Assembly (NCBI GenBank): GCA_036417435.1
Contig: CM070904.1
Span: forward strand, 61,512,408-61,576,407
Direction: 5' to 3'
Source: Inia geoffrensis
Lineage: Eukaryota > Chordata > Mammalia > Artiodactyla > Iniidae
DNA: 64,000 nucleotides
In this document: one piece after another, positions 48,560 to 61,500 of the stretch
Numbering within the stretch: the stretch's first letter is position 1
Layout of the letters: each line of letters begins with the position of its first letter
Translations under genes and position numbers: made by a program
The notes under the pieces: model-generated
Told to the model about the DNA's origin: nothing
The model's database searches: none
The model's input: the letters and a program-made list of their open reading frames with translations, nothing else

Positions 48560-49179
48560 AAAGCTGACTTCAGTGGTCTTTTTTTACCCTCTTTTAATTT
48601 CTTTTCTTTTAAATTTATCTTACTGTCGTAAGAACACTCAATATGAAATCTACCCTCTTAACAAATTTTTAAGTGTACAATACACTACTGTTGACTGTAC
48701 ATACAAGGCTGCACAACAGATCTCTAAAGCTTATTTACCTTCTTAACTGAAACTTTGTGCCCACTGTCAGTAACCCCCCATTTCTCCTTCCCCCCAGTCC
48801 CTGGCAACCACCATCCCACACTTTGATTCTAATAAATTTGACTATTTTAGATATTTTATATAAGTGGAATCATGCAGTATTGGTCTTCCTGTGACTGGCT
48901 TATTCCACTAAGCATAACGTCCTCAAGGTTCATCCATGTTGTTGCATATTGCAGATTTTCCTTCTTTTTTTAAGGTCGAATAGTTACTTCACTGTATTCA
49001 TATAACTACATTTTCTTTATCTATTCATCTGTTGATGGACAGTTAGGTGGTTTCTACATCTTGGCCACTGTGAACAGTGCTGTAATGAATATAGGAGCAG
49101 TAATATGTCTTTAAGATTGTGAGTTGAATTCTTTTGGATAAATACCCAGAAGTGAGTTGGCTGGGTTATATGCTAATTC

Positions 49180-49217
<38 letters not shown>

Positions 49218-50482
49218 GCGGTACGCGGGCCTCTCACTGCTGTGGCCTCTCCCGTTGCGGAGCACAGGCTCCGGAAGCGCAGGCTCAGCGGCCATGGCTC
49301 ACGGGCCCAGCCGCTCCGCGGCATGTGGGATCTTCCCGGACCGGTGCACAAACTCATGTCCCCTGCATCGGCAGGCGGACCCTCAGCCACTGCGCCACCA
49401 GGGAAGCCCAATTCTATTTTTAATTTCTTGAGGGACCTCTATTACTATTCTCCAAAGTGACTGCACCATTCTACATTCCCACAGTGTGCGGGGTTCCAAT
49501 TTCTCCACATCCTAGCCAATACTCACTGTTTTTTGGTTTTTTTGATAATAGCCACCCTGAAAGGTATGAGGTAATATCTCATTGTGGATGTGATCTGCAT
49601 TTCTCTGATAATTAGTGACATTGAGCATTTTTTCATACCTGTTGGCCATTTGTATGTCTTTTTTGGAGTAATGTCTGCTCAAGTTGTTACCCATTTTTAG
49701 AATCAGACTATTAGTTTTTTACTATTGAACTGTAAGAGTTCTCATATGTTTTGGAGATAAACACTTTATCAGATACGTAGTTTGCAAATATTTTTTCCCA
49801 TTCCATAGACTGCCTTTTCTCTCTGACAATTGTTTCCTTTGCTATGCAGAAGCTTTTTAGTTTGATGCAGTCTCCCTCATTTATTTTTGTTTTTGTTGCC
49901 AATGCTTTGGGTGTCATATACGTGATAACTTTGCCACGATCAATGTCATGAAGTTTTTCCCCTGAGTTTTCTTCTAGGAATTTTACAGCTTCAGATCTTA
50001 CATTGAAGTCTTTAATCCATTTTGAGTTGATTTTTGTGTATGGTGTAAGATAAGGGTCCAATTTCATTCTTTTGTACGTGGATATGCAGTTTTCCCAACA
50101 CCATTTGCTGGAAAAACTAGGCTTTCCTTATCACATATTCTTGGCACCCTTTTTGAAGATTAATTGACTGTATATGCATGGATTTATTTTTGGACCCTCT
50201 ATTCTGTTCCTTTAGTCTATATATTTGTCTTTATGTCAGTAATATACTGTTTTGACCACTGTAGCTTTGTAATATATTTTTATATGAGGAAATTGATGCC
50301 TCCAACTTTATTCTTCTTTCTAAAGATTGATTTGGCAATTTGTGATCTTTCATGGTTCCATATGAATTTTAGAACTGTTTTTTTCTATTTCTGTAAAAAA
50401 TGCCATTGGGATTTTAATAGGAATTGCTTTCAGTCTGTAGGTCTCTTTATGTACTATGGACATTTTAAGAATATTGTCTTCT
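48560..50482 (-). mobile_element. L1 3' half (ORF2 C-terminus plus 3' UTR), 5'-truncated
   Basis: Reverse-complement L1: 'ttggcaaccaccatcccac'-like 'ctggcaaccaccatcccaca' (48801), 'ggaatcatgcagtattggtc' (48867), 'ttcatctgttgatggacagt' (49026), 'tttgctatgcagaagctttt' (49839), 'attttgagttgatttttgtg' (50019) and 'agatacacaccatttgct'-type 'caacaccatttgctggaaaa' (50096). Open frames at 49512-50067 are degenerate ORF2. A SINE splits it at 49187. Confidence 0.85.
49187..49409 (-). mobile_element. CHR SINE, type A
   Basis: Inverted full-length, CpG-rich copy after a T-rich tail. TSD AATTCTATTTTT at 49175-49186 and 49410-49421, perfect. Confidence 0.96.
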
Positions 50483-51839
50483 AATCCCCCTCCTCAAATT
50501 TTCTATTTCACTTAGTTTTTGATCACTTTAAATTCCTTACTTCCTTAGCTCAACAATGCCACAATAAAAATTTTTTAAAATATTTTACCTAATTATTTAA
50601 TTTTCAGTAGGTTATTCAAAGTATTTAAAAGTCTACCACAATTCTGTACTTAATAGACTATTGTCTTTTTGGTTTTAACCAAGTGGAAAATTATTTCCCA
50701 AAAGTTCTTCCCTAAGTCTAACCTTTGTTGATGATTTAGACACCCCATAACCTCGTTCTCTGTTCCTACTTAGGTGTGGAAAGACTCACTAAGCTCAAAT
50801 CAATATTAAGGAATTTGTCTCAGAGGTTTGAACAAAGAAAACAAAAATTATTCCATGAGCTATCTTGTGTCAATTTTCTCAAAATTGCTGGCTATTTCAA
50901 ACTCCCTGTGCATCAAATATTCACATGTACATCTTTGATGAGAAATACCTCTCTGATATCCTAACCAATATTCTTACCAGGAAGACCCATTACATCTGCT
51001 GTTACTATTTCCACATTGAGTTCACAAGCGTGATTCATTACTGTATGTGTGCTTGTGGTATTACATATCTCTCCTAGGGAAACTTGTAATTAGGTCAAAA
51101 AGTTTCCCTATCCCAATATTGCTTCCCATTTCCTGAGTCATATGATCTTATCAGGCCCACGAAATAAGCTTCTTTTGGCTTAGTGGTCCTCCATTGATAT
51201 ATGAAAAGATAGGTAAACACTGTTTTCCTAACTCACATTGAATTCCATCCAGAATTTATACTGTAAGAGAGTCATTTTTTAAATGTCAACTGAAATACCT
51301 CTCGTCTTTTGTCTCAGACTTATATAAAATGTTAGCCTATATGAAGTAAAGAAATATAAAATGACTAAGTAGAATATATTGGAATATTTTGCAGTTAGAT
51401 ATAATTAAGGGAGATTTTACTTTACAGTGCAAAAAAGGCAACTAAAAAACTAAAAAAGAAGTATCTTAAAAGTGGGCAGAAATAAACTAAATTGCACTAA
51501 CTACTTACGGAAATATCTGTACCTATCTATTTATAATAGATGCCAAGGGACTGAGAGAGAGAAATTTGGTGACCATGTTTTATAAACTGTTAGAGCAATA
51601 TTGAGGTAACATACAACCCAAAGGTTTAATTATTTTATTAAAATTCACTTTAAGAGGTAGCTCTTTATACATACACATTTTCTCATGTGTAACACATGGC
51701 TTTCTGTTTCTTTTCTTTCCTTGCTCCTTTTAAAAAAAACATATGGTATTTACCGAAGCCAGTATTCACTCAGCCTAATTTTTTACATACTGTATACCTA
51801 TAGTATAATAAAATAAAAATTAATGCTTCATAAGACACT

Positions 51840-52004
51840 TGCTATGGAAAACAGTTTGACAGTTCCTCAAAAAGCTAAACATAAAATTACCACATGACCT
51901 AGCAATTCTTCTCCAAGGTATATACATACCAAAAAAAATTCAAAGAGACTTGAACAAATATTTGTACATCCAAATGTCCATCAACAGATGAATGGACAAA
52001 TAAA

Positions 52005-52056
<52 letters not shown>

Positions 52057-52590
52057 TTATATGTTTGTATGTATATATAATATTTATTTATATGTATAAT
52101 GGGATATCACTGAGTCCTAAAGAGCAATGGAGTTGGGATACATGCTATAACGTGGATGAACCTTGAAAACATTATAGTGAGTGAAATAAACCTGACATAA
52201 AAGGACAAATATTATATGATTTCACTTATAGGAAATATCTAGAATAAGCAAATCAACAGGGCAGAAAGTAGATTCAAGTTTACCAGGGGCAGGGGTAGGG
52301 AGAAATGGAGTTAGTGCTTAACAGTTACAGAGTTTCTACTTAGAATGATGAAAATTTTTAGAAATAAGACAGTGGTGATGTTTGCACAACATTTTGAATG
52401 TAATTAATGACAATGAATTGTAAACATAAAAAGTATTAAAATGGCAAATTTTATGTTATATATTTTTATCACCACTCCAAAAATGTAATAATGTAATTTA
52501 CCAAAAGCCATTGGATTGTACACTTTACACGGGTGAACTGTATGGTGTATAAATTATCTCTCAATAAAAATGTTATAACAATTAATGTTT
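51840..52590 (+). mobile_element. L1 3' UTR fragment with internal (AT)n
   Basis: 'gctatggaaaacagtttgac', 'accacatgacctagcaattc', 'atgtccatcaacagatgaat', 'agtgaaataaacctgacata', 'gggtgaactgtatggtgtat' and 'ctctcaataaaaatgttata' in L1 order. The dinucleotide run sits where the 'ggataaagaagatgtgg' part normally is. Confidence 0.78.
52007..52053. repeat. (AT)n microsatellite
   Basis: Uninterrupted AT dinucleotides for about 47 bp, followed by degenerate TATGTATATAA sequence to about 52100. Confidence 0.95.
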
Positions 52591-53201
52591 GAAGTCCCTC
52601 TTCAATGTTTGAAGCTCAGGTCCCTTTTCCTTAAAGAAGCCTTCCCTGATCATTCTATGACCTTCTCTTGTTATCAACTCATAGTATTTTACTTGATTAT
52701 ATCACTCATTTAGCACTTAATTTCATTCTCCTTTTCAAATCTCTGGTGTTTTTAAACTACTATTACACATTGAATATTTGATTATGCTTTGTTTACAAAA
52801 CAAGATTAGTTGCTCAAATTATCAAATCAAGACTCATATTTAATATTTGTACTTTTTTTTTTTTTTACCGAACGAGATTAGTAGTAGCTGAAATTGTCAA
52901 ATCAGAATCCAACAGCCCTCTATCATCTTCAAATTATCAAAAAATATTTCAATTTTACACTTGCACATATCCATTAAGTAAGAATTTCAATAACAACTGT
53001 TATTTCTGGGAAAAAATAATCAGAATACTCATTCCCTGGGCACTCCAATGAACCAAGGATGTAATAGAGTTAGTTTTATAACTATTAAAAATAGGTAATA
53101 GGATACTTTTAACAGAAAATTCTGTTTGACCAATCATTTTTCTTTTTCCCCAAATGAATTAAAGATAAGATACTATCCAAACAAAAAATTTAAAAGGTGA
53201 G

Positions 53202-53407
53202 GGCTTCCCTGGTGGCGCAGTGATTGAGAGTCCGCCTGCCGATGCAGGGGACACGGGTTCGTGCCCCGGTCCGGGAAAATCCCACATGCCGCGGAGCGGC
53301 TGGGCCCCTGAGCCATGGCCGCTGAGCCTGCGCCTCCGGAGCCTGTGCTCCGCAACGGGAGAGGCCACAACAGTGAGAGGCCCGCGTACCGCAAAAAAAA
53401 AAAAAAA
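53202..53407 (+). mobile_element. CHR SINE, type A
   Basis: Very close to the apparent subfamily consensus, with an A-tail of about 18. TSD AAAAGGTGAG at 53192-53201 and 53408-53417. Confidence 0.96.
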
Positions 53408-53687
53408 AAAAGGTGAGGAATGCACATTTAACATACATACAAATATTTTTTGTCTAATAGAAATGTACAGGATATATACATTTAATCCTGAACAGGATTA
53501 AATAAAATATGAAATTACACAGATAATTTAATTATAATAAAAAAGGTGTTTGGGGGCCAACCGAAAGTTTGGTTTACTTAAAAATCTTATTTAGTGATTA
53601 CAGTGATCTTAAAATAAATTATGCATAAGAATTTGGGGTATAATGATGAGAGAGAAGGAAGACTTTAGAGAAAAGAATAGGAAGAAT

Positions 53688-53709
53688 GAATATATATATA
53701 TATATATAT
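53688..53709. repeat. Short (TA)n microsatellite
   Basis: 'atatatatatatatatatat' followed by 'gtatatga'. Confidence 0.9.
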
Positions 53710-54035
53710 GTATATGATATTCCTTTGGAAAAATAGCATAAAAACTTGAGAAATATATATAGCACAGTTGCGATAAAGTTATATACTTATAGAACAGAGA
53801 TACAAAGGCCAGGTAAATTTTCTACCTATGTAGAAAATTAGTATATGCTTACAATGACCTTTGAGGCTTATAGGCTATTTTAATCCACAGCAGGGTGTTT
53901 TTTTTTTTTAATTGGTACTTAGAGAAATGCATAGTATGTGTTTGCTAAAATATTTCTTTCCTGCAGAATGTCTGAACGATTTGCTCTTAAGTGTGTCTTT
54001 GAAAACATATCATAAATGTAAAGAGTATTAGCTCA

Positions 54036-54227
54036 GGGCTTCCCTGGCGGCGCAGTGGTTGAGGGTCCGCCTGCCGATGCAGGGGACACGGGTTCGTGCC
54101 CCGGTCCGCGAGGATCCCACATGCTGCGGATCGGCTAGGCCCGTGAGCCATGGCCGCTGAGCCTGCGCGTCTGGAGCCTGTGCTCCGCAACGGGGAGGGC
54201 ACAATAGTGAGAGGCCCGCGTACCGCA
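54036..54227 (+). mobile_element. CHR SINE type A with almost no A-tail
   Basis: Head to 'gaggcccgcgtaccgc', then only a few A bases, which merge with the TSD. TSD AAAGAGTATTAGCTCA at 54020-54035 and 54228-54243 is perfect over 16 bp. Confidence 0.95.
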
Positions 54228-54954
54228 AAAGAGTATTAGCTCACATGAAATTTAAGAAATAACGTATTTTGATCTAAAGGCAAAAGGTTTAAGTTTTTAA
54301 AATATGGCATCATTACCTCAAAAGTAAATCTATTTCAATGAACAACTATGTTTCTATTCCCTACCAAAGTAGAATGACTTATGTTCACTTTTACAGTGAA
54401 AATACCCACTGGCGTCTCAGAGAACATTGCTTTTCCAGTCAGAAATACAGCTATTTATCAAATTCAGTTCCCCAGAAAACAGTCAATAAAGAGAAGGAAA
54501 CAAAAAATGGTTTCCATCAGACAAAATAAATGAGTTAAAACTCATTCTTCATTAATTGGGAAGTCCTCATACCCTTAATCTCTGAGGCTTTATAATTTAC
54601 ACATGATCCAACAGGCTTGGGTTGAGATTCCCAAGGTCACAGCATATTAGAAAGAGGGATAAAGATGATGATGATAGCAGCTGTAAATTTCTAAGCACAT
54701 ATTAAGCACTACGCATGGGAACGAGGGCCAGGAATGGAGAGAGTATCTGTAATAGGAAACTACTGAAAGCTGTGTAGGAACTTAAAAAAGACCAACAAAT
54801 GGCTTGGCTCCATGACCACAAATCTACAAATCTCATGTCTCAAGGGTATCATTATGCTACAATACAGAATAACTAATGCTCAAAAAGACAACTCCTTGAG
54901 ACCTTAAACAAACGATTAAAACTTTGCAAGGTTAAAAATATACATTTTTAAAAT

Positions 54955-55165
54955 AAGGAGCATGGACAATACAATCTAAAGACCTAGATTTGAATCCAGA
55001 CCCATCACCTAATATATCAATGACCTTAGGCAACTGTAATCTCCTTCAGACTCAGTTTCTCCAAATGTAAAATGGAAATAAAACTTACCTTGCCTTACAG
55101 CATTATGGTGAGAATCAATATATGTAAAAGCACCCAGCACAACTCATGAATACAGTAGCTAGTGA
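54955..55165 (+). repeat. MIR SINE relic
   Basis: Forward MIR: 'ctagatttgaatccagaccc', 'tgaccttaggcaactgtaat', 'ctcagtttctccaaatgtaa', 'atggtgagaatcaatatatg'. Confidence 0.78.
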
Positions 55166-55369
55166 AATACTCTGAAAACTTAACTACTTAGAATAATTTG
55201 TTGGGATAAACAATTTTTTTACTTTTAAATGTTATTACTTTTTAGATGTTTAGACATTACTCTAGTTTGTAAATATGTAAAAGTAGAAAAAGCCAATTCA
55301 TTTAAGTGTATAAAGAATGTTCTCAAAGTTCATCAGAAATCACCACCAATTCATTCTTCAGCCTCAATT

Positions 55370-56210
55370 TAGATGGTACCTCCTCTGGAAAATCTTCCCA
55401 CAATCTCCACTTGCATATCTATTAAACACTTAAAAATCTACCACGTCCAAAACCAAACTCCTGATTGTCCATCCCTATCACAAACCTGCTCCCTATGAAA
55501 ACCGTCCCCATCTCACAGTTGATGGCAATGCCATCCTTCTAGTTGCTCAGCAGAAAACCTTGGAGTCATCTGGCCTTCTCTTTTTCTCATATTCCACATC
55601 CAATCCATCAGAAAGCATTTTGGGTTTACCTTAAAAACATCCAAAATTTAACCACTACCAGCCTTACCTAAGCCACTACTTTTCAATCAGATTACTCTAA
55701 GAGACTTCTAACTGGTGGTCAATGCCTCCCTACCGTCTATTCTCAACATAGCAAGTGGAGTGAACCTTTACAAATATAGGCCAGATTTACCGAAAGCCCA
55801 CAATGGCTCCTTAAATTCCCTACTGCTCTGTAAAGCCCCAATTACCTCTGTCAAAACCTCCTACTCTCCCTTCTCCCTCACTCTACTCCAATCATGACTC
55901 TGAACACACCGGGTATGTTTTTGCCCTAAGTCCTCTACCTGGAAGTTTCTTCCCAAAGATATCTGCATAGTTAACTTCCTTGATCATTGCGCAAACATCA
56001 CCCAGCTCTTCACCACCACAGCCTTCTTACCCTTCTCTACTTTTTCCTTCCTCCATAACACTTGTCACCTTCTAACATGCTATATACTTATTTATTATGC
56101 TTACTGTTGACTCCACCCCAATATATGTTCCACAAGAGCAGAGACATTTGAAAATTTTATTTACTTATATATCCCTAGAACAGCACCCCAAATATAAATT
56201 AAATATATAA
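55370..56210 (+). repeat. Long L2 3' fragment
   Basis: 'gatggtacctcctctggaaa' begins an L2-like block. 'cacaatggctccttaaattc', 'agtcctctacctggaagttt', 'taacacttgtcaccttctaa' and 'ccacaagagcagagacattt' match the L2 3' segment. The 60-codon frame at 55715 is a shadow. Confidence 0.6.
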
Positions 56211-56499
56211 ATAAGACATTAGAACTTCTTTGTGTCACCTTTAGTATCTTGCACTTACCCCTATTATATAGGTTATCACATGGTACTATAATAGCCGGTT
56301 ATATTTTTGCCTCTTCCACTAAACTGTAAGTTTCGTGAAACAAGGGATTTTATTTTGCTTTCCATTAATATCGCAGAATGTACTTATAGTGTCTGACACT
56401 TAGCAAGGATTCTAATATTTGATAAACTGCTGAAAAAAGAACCCCATCTAAATCAAAGGCTTTAGCGCCTTTATTATCTCCAAAATATAAACACAATGC

Positions 56500-56720
56500 T
56501 TAAAGGCATGACACTGAAGACTGAGTTCTTTCTAGATTTTGTTAGAGATTTTGGTCTGGCTCTGGCACTTATTGACTAAAGGACATTGACGAAATCATTT
56601 AAATTCTCTACAGCTATTTCCTTATCAGTAGAAATGGGGGTAATGATACTACCTATACCTCATGTGATTATCATGAATGTAAAATAAAATGATAATGAAG
56701 GAATTCAGAACATACTTCTT
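56500..56720 (+). repeat. MIR SINE relic
   Basis: 'ctctggcacttattgactaa', 'acgaaatcatttaaattctc' and 'atgtgattatcatgaatgta' follow the forward MIR order. Confidence 0.6.
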
Positions 56721-57282
56721 CAAAATACGCTGCTCTGGCATATTGACTGTTTTGAGTTAAAGGCATTTGAAAAACAACAAATACAAGAAGAACACTGACC
56801 TTCCTTCTTTCTCTTAAAAGCAGGAAATGAAATTACTATACGAGAGATGTCCTCCCTATACCAGAAGGAAAGTAACATTCTCATCGTCAAAGATGAAAAG
56901 TTGAGACTGAGAGAATTCTCAACAAACAGACCTTGTTAAAATAATTCTTATCTTCCTTTAGTCTCCCCAAATAGCTTAGTCACTTTTCCACAATTGCCTC
57001 TCTTTGGTCAACCTAACATAAAACAAGGAGATTTCACCGTTTCTTTGGTCTTCATTCCTTTTGCAGACTCCGTTTCACACAAAACTATGTATTAAATAAA
57101 GGTGTATGCTTTTCTCCTGTTGATCTATCTTACGTCAATTTAATTCTCAGGCCCTGCCACATAGAACTCTAAGAAGGTAAAGTTAAAAGTTTGCCTCGCC
57201 TACAATAAAATTAGCGCAGTAGTTTGCACATATTAAGTATTCAATAAGTGACATCTATTATTTGCTATTACAAATTAAACAG

Positions 57283-57596
57283 GACTTCCCTGGTGGCACA
57301 ATTGTTAAGAATCCGCCTGCCAGTGAAGAGGACATGGGTTCGAGCCCTGGACCAGGAAGATCCCACATGCTGCAGAGCAACTAAGCACGTGTGCTCTAGA
57401 GCCCACAAGCCACAACTACTGAGCCCGCATGCCACAACTACTGAAGCCCGCACGCCTAGAGCCCGTGCTCCGCAACAAGAGAAGCCACCGCAATGAGAAG
57501 CCTGCGCACTGCAACGAAGAGTACCCCCCACTCACCGCAACCAGAGAAAGCCCGCATGCAGCAACAAAGGCCCAATGCAGCAAAAATAAATAAATA
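57283..57596 (+). mobile_element. CHR SINE, type B
   Basis: Head 'gacttccctggtggcacaat', body with 'acaactactgagcccgcat' and a tail AAAAATAAATAAATA. TSD ACAAATTAAACAG at 57270-57282 and 57597-57609, perfect. Confidence 0.95.
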
Positions 57597-58419
57597 ACAA
57601 ATTAAACAGAGGCACTACTATAAGTCCTACTTCAATAACTTGACCAAGTTGGAATATTCATTAAATACAATCTTTGGAATCTCCTTAGAATGACCAATAA
57701 CATAAATTACCGAGTTACCTAAAATATCTTTGATAATCATTTTTCAAAAGAAGTTACCTTAACTCTCTCAGCAAAAGTATTTACATTATCCCAGAATATT
57801 TTTAAAATATTTCTGAATGTTAGGTTCTATGACCATCTTCAGTAGCTGCCTTCAGTGTTTAATAATTTCATAGTATTTTAAAATATAACCAGGATGCCCA
57901 GTACTAGAGCTCAAAAGTTAAACACCTTACTTTTTAGGTGAACTATACTCATAGGCCTAGAATATATACACAGCTTCTTCCCTCTACTCTAAATAATCTC
58001 ATTTCCAGGAATAAGGCTTTTGAGAAAAAGTTAAATAATTTAAGTATATTTGTGACCCTTTACTAAATCACCTCCAAGCTTTCCACTTCTCATTTCGGTC
58101 ATGTACCCAACAATATGTAGAATCCTCTGGTGATGTTATATTAGGGATTTAGCAAAACTAACAATTTTGTTGAAATTAAAAGGGCAGCTATACGGTGTTT
58201 ATTTTAAACTTTACTTTCCACTATTTTACAATAGAAATAATTTTTCTATTATTTCCTTGTCTACTGTGACTCCTAAATGTTTTCCTATTCTATGTGCAGG
58301 GTCTGTTGTCCATTTTATAAAATACTTATGAATAATCATTTTCTTTACACTTTGTACTACCATAAAGAAAAACAACATTCATTTTACTTAGCACACATAT
58401 GAACAGTAGACAAGAAAAC

Positions 58420-58515
58420 CAAGGTAAGCAGTTTAAATGATTGTCCCAAGACCACAGATGGAGGGACTGCCAGCTTTAGGATTAAAACTAAGAAGCTCAT
58501 TATTCCCCTTCTTAT
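58420..58515 (-). repeat. MIR-like relic
   Basis: 'aatgattgtcccaagaccac' and 'gactgccagctttaggatta' are a faint match to the reverse MIR core. Confidence 0.35.
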
Positions 58516-61500
58516 ATTCTGAGTACTTAATATTGTTTTTACAGCACAGGGATCTCATAATTAATTTAAGAAAATAATAATTTAATTTAATAATTAAGAC
58601 AATTATCAATAATCCTGACAATATATTTAAATAGACTTATGAAATGTATTAAATAAAAATAAAATTAGTTTACCCAAATATTCCCTGAAAAAATTAATCT
58701 GATTTACTACATAAGTGATTTTTAAAATTTTGCTTAGAGTGCCAAGAAAGTGACAGCTTAATATAATTTATCATTTCAATGTCTTTTTTAAAAGCTAATT
58801 TCTCTAACCAAAATCTACAGTAAGTATATGAGAAGGTTGGATTTAATACCAAACAAAAATACTTTTCCATTAAAAAAAAAAAATCCTCCAAACTTAAAAC
58901 AGTAGTTTCTACTCTAATTGTAAACTTCAACTTCAGGAATTACTTACAACAGAGATATCTAAGAAAAGACAATGATAAAAAGTAAAGAAAACACAAAATA
59001 CTACTGCATTTACAGGAGAAAAAGACATACAGTATAATATTAACAGCTTACTGTGGAGAGTGGGTTTAATCAGGAAGTAGCCATTATCCTTTCGATTCAG
59101 AGCAGTGACAGCACTCCAAAACAACAAGCCGTGATATTTTTCAGTTAAAAGACATGAAAGAATACCTACTATTGTGTCCTAGCTTTGCTGACCCCAAAGG
59201 TCACCATATGTCTTTTATCAGAAGCTATCATGAAAACATAATCCAAGTAAGCATTTACAATGCTTTATTTGTTGAAACACCTAAAATCTACCTAACACAA
59301 CCTCTCTCTCTCAGTTACTCACAAAACATGGCTGTCTTATTCAGAGATTAGCAATTATTGTAATGAGATACTGTCGGAGAGGGTCAAATAGTACTTCCTG
59401 CAGTTTACACATCTTGATTTCCTGGTAAACAAACTGAAAGGCAGGTGGAGCACTTAGATCACCAGTAACCGTGAATGCTCACGTGACAAAACTAAGCCAG
59501 GTGAGGTTGATGTCTCAATCTTTCTTTTCTTAATTTTATTAACGTCAAAACAGACAATAAAGAGTTCTTTCTTCCTTTTTTAAGGAGGGTTTATTCCTGA
59601 CATGTGAAGGCACACAGTTTATAATAAGGAATGCTTGAGAAACGAATCTGTTTAAGTAGGTTTTAAAAATTACTTCTCGGCAGGTAAATTTAAAAACAAG
59701 GCAACACTAGTTAACAAGGTTTGAAAAGAAACTAAGATTAACTGTTCAAAAACCTGCTAACTGTAGGGAAATGTCTTTGAATTTCAGCTCCTTCAAGGAA
59801 ATAGATAAAAGAAGTTTCTGAGTTATAAATAAAGACAAGCTCTTGCAAAATAAAACTATAGCTCATGTGGCAATCTTTGGGGAAAAAAATCTCGATTATA
59901 TGAATCAAAAAGTTTACATAACTTGAAGCTACTCCCTGCATCATTTAAAATTCATATTTCAAAAAGAAAACAAAACCTAAAATATTTAACTGTGAGCATT
60001 TAAAAATACATATTGTTAGCTTGAAAATTAAGTTTCTCTGTCCTTAGTTTTTCCTCCAAATTGCTGTTTTGTCACTCTGAAATTTCTAGTATAGTTGAAT
60101 GAAGATTGATTTAAACTAACTAAGGGTATAAAACAAACACACACTCTGTCAAAATGATAAACTAATTCACTAATTTAAAAATATTTAGGAGACTTTTTTA
60201 ATCTACAAAATTTCATTTATCTTTAAAATTCTATATATTCTAAGGCCCAGCATCTGTCCTAACTATTATGAACACAGCATGCTTTAATTTTAATGCAAAA
60301 AGCTCTTAACGACCCTTTTACAGTAATATAATCAAGGCATTAAATGATATAACTTAAATCAGGTGTATATTTACTCTGCAAAATAAAACTCTAATGTATT
60401 GCAATAGAAAACAAAACAAAGTGACAATAAAATCACTGACAACAAAAAGAACACCTAAGTAGACAAGACTGTGCCAAGAATACAAAATATCAGAACAGGT
60501 TATGTTACAAACATTTAATATGTATCATTTGAAAGGAGTACATATTTAATACTGAACAACATTAATGCAAGCTGCTAACCACCATCTTTACTATGATGAT
60601 GCATGAAATAGCAAATTTTCAGGAAACTATTACTAAAAGTTTCAGCTGAATTTCTTGGTCCAATTAAATAATTCAAATATCCTATAGTTACCTGGAATGC
60701 AAGACACAGCCCTTATTTCCTTTATAGATAATTTAAGATATAATTCCCACCAAATAGGCAGCTTTGACTATGTAATTCATATATGGAAACAAAACAAAAT
60801 TTTAAATTAGAAAACTATTATTTCAATTATTTCAAAGACCCATGACTATCTTAGTTTCCCATATGGATCAAATTTAAAGGATAATGAAATTAAAATACAG
60901 AAGTAAAGAAAATAAATTTGAAATTTTGTTTCATTCGAGGTAGCCTTTATCAAATGTCAGCAAATTTCAGGGTAAGGGTTTACAATTCGGTTGAAAGGGC
61001 AAGGATGAAAACCAGGGTAAATATGATACCCACTGAGTTAGAAAAAGACCCCCTCTGAGCTAACATGTGAGAAAAGGAAACCTTTTCCTCCTCTAGATAT
61101 ATTTCAGCTCTACTTGTTCTCGCAGTCAGGCACTCTTGTGTAAAGCACACTTAGCACAACGAACTATACTTGGCAGTTCTGTACAGGGAAAACCTCCAGA
61201 AATGACTCCCTTGCCCCTGGCAGGTCTAAGAACCACAGAGGAGATTAGTCCTCCATGACTTAAAGAATTCACGTGAAAATGAAAGACAGGAAAGGGGAAA
61301 AGGAGAAGGAAGAGAGGCTCCTACATTTATTTGCTTACATTCTGCTGGCAATAAAGAAGCTTTCCATGGTTATTTATATCCCATCTTATTTCAAAATAAC
61401 TTAAGGTGACTTATGGACATATGATTAGTAAAACAGAATGCTTTCAAAATGTAAATTAATATGAATAAAGGGAAAATAAAGGGAAGCAAGAAAGATGAAA

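Noticed and set aside
49134..49460. Overlapping frames on both strands
   Set aside because: All are translations of one inverted type A SINE and its T-tail.
49711..50067. 118-codon minus-strand frame as a possible gene
   Set aside because: It is the decayed ORF2 C-terminal part of the minus-strand L1, covered by that entry.
59479..59488. TCACGTGAC E-box-like site in AT-rich intron
   Set aside because: A single 9-bp match in 64 kb with no CpG island or promoter context is expected by chance.
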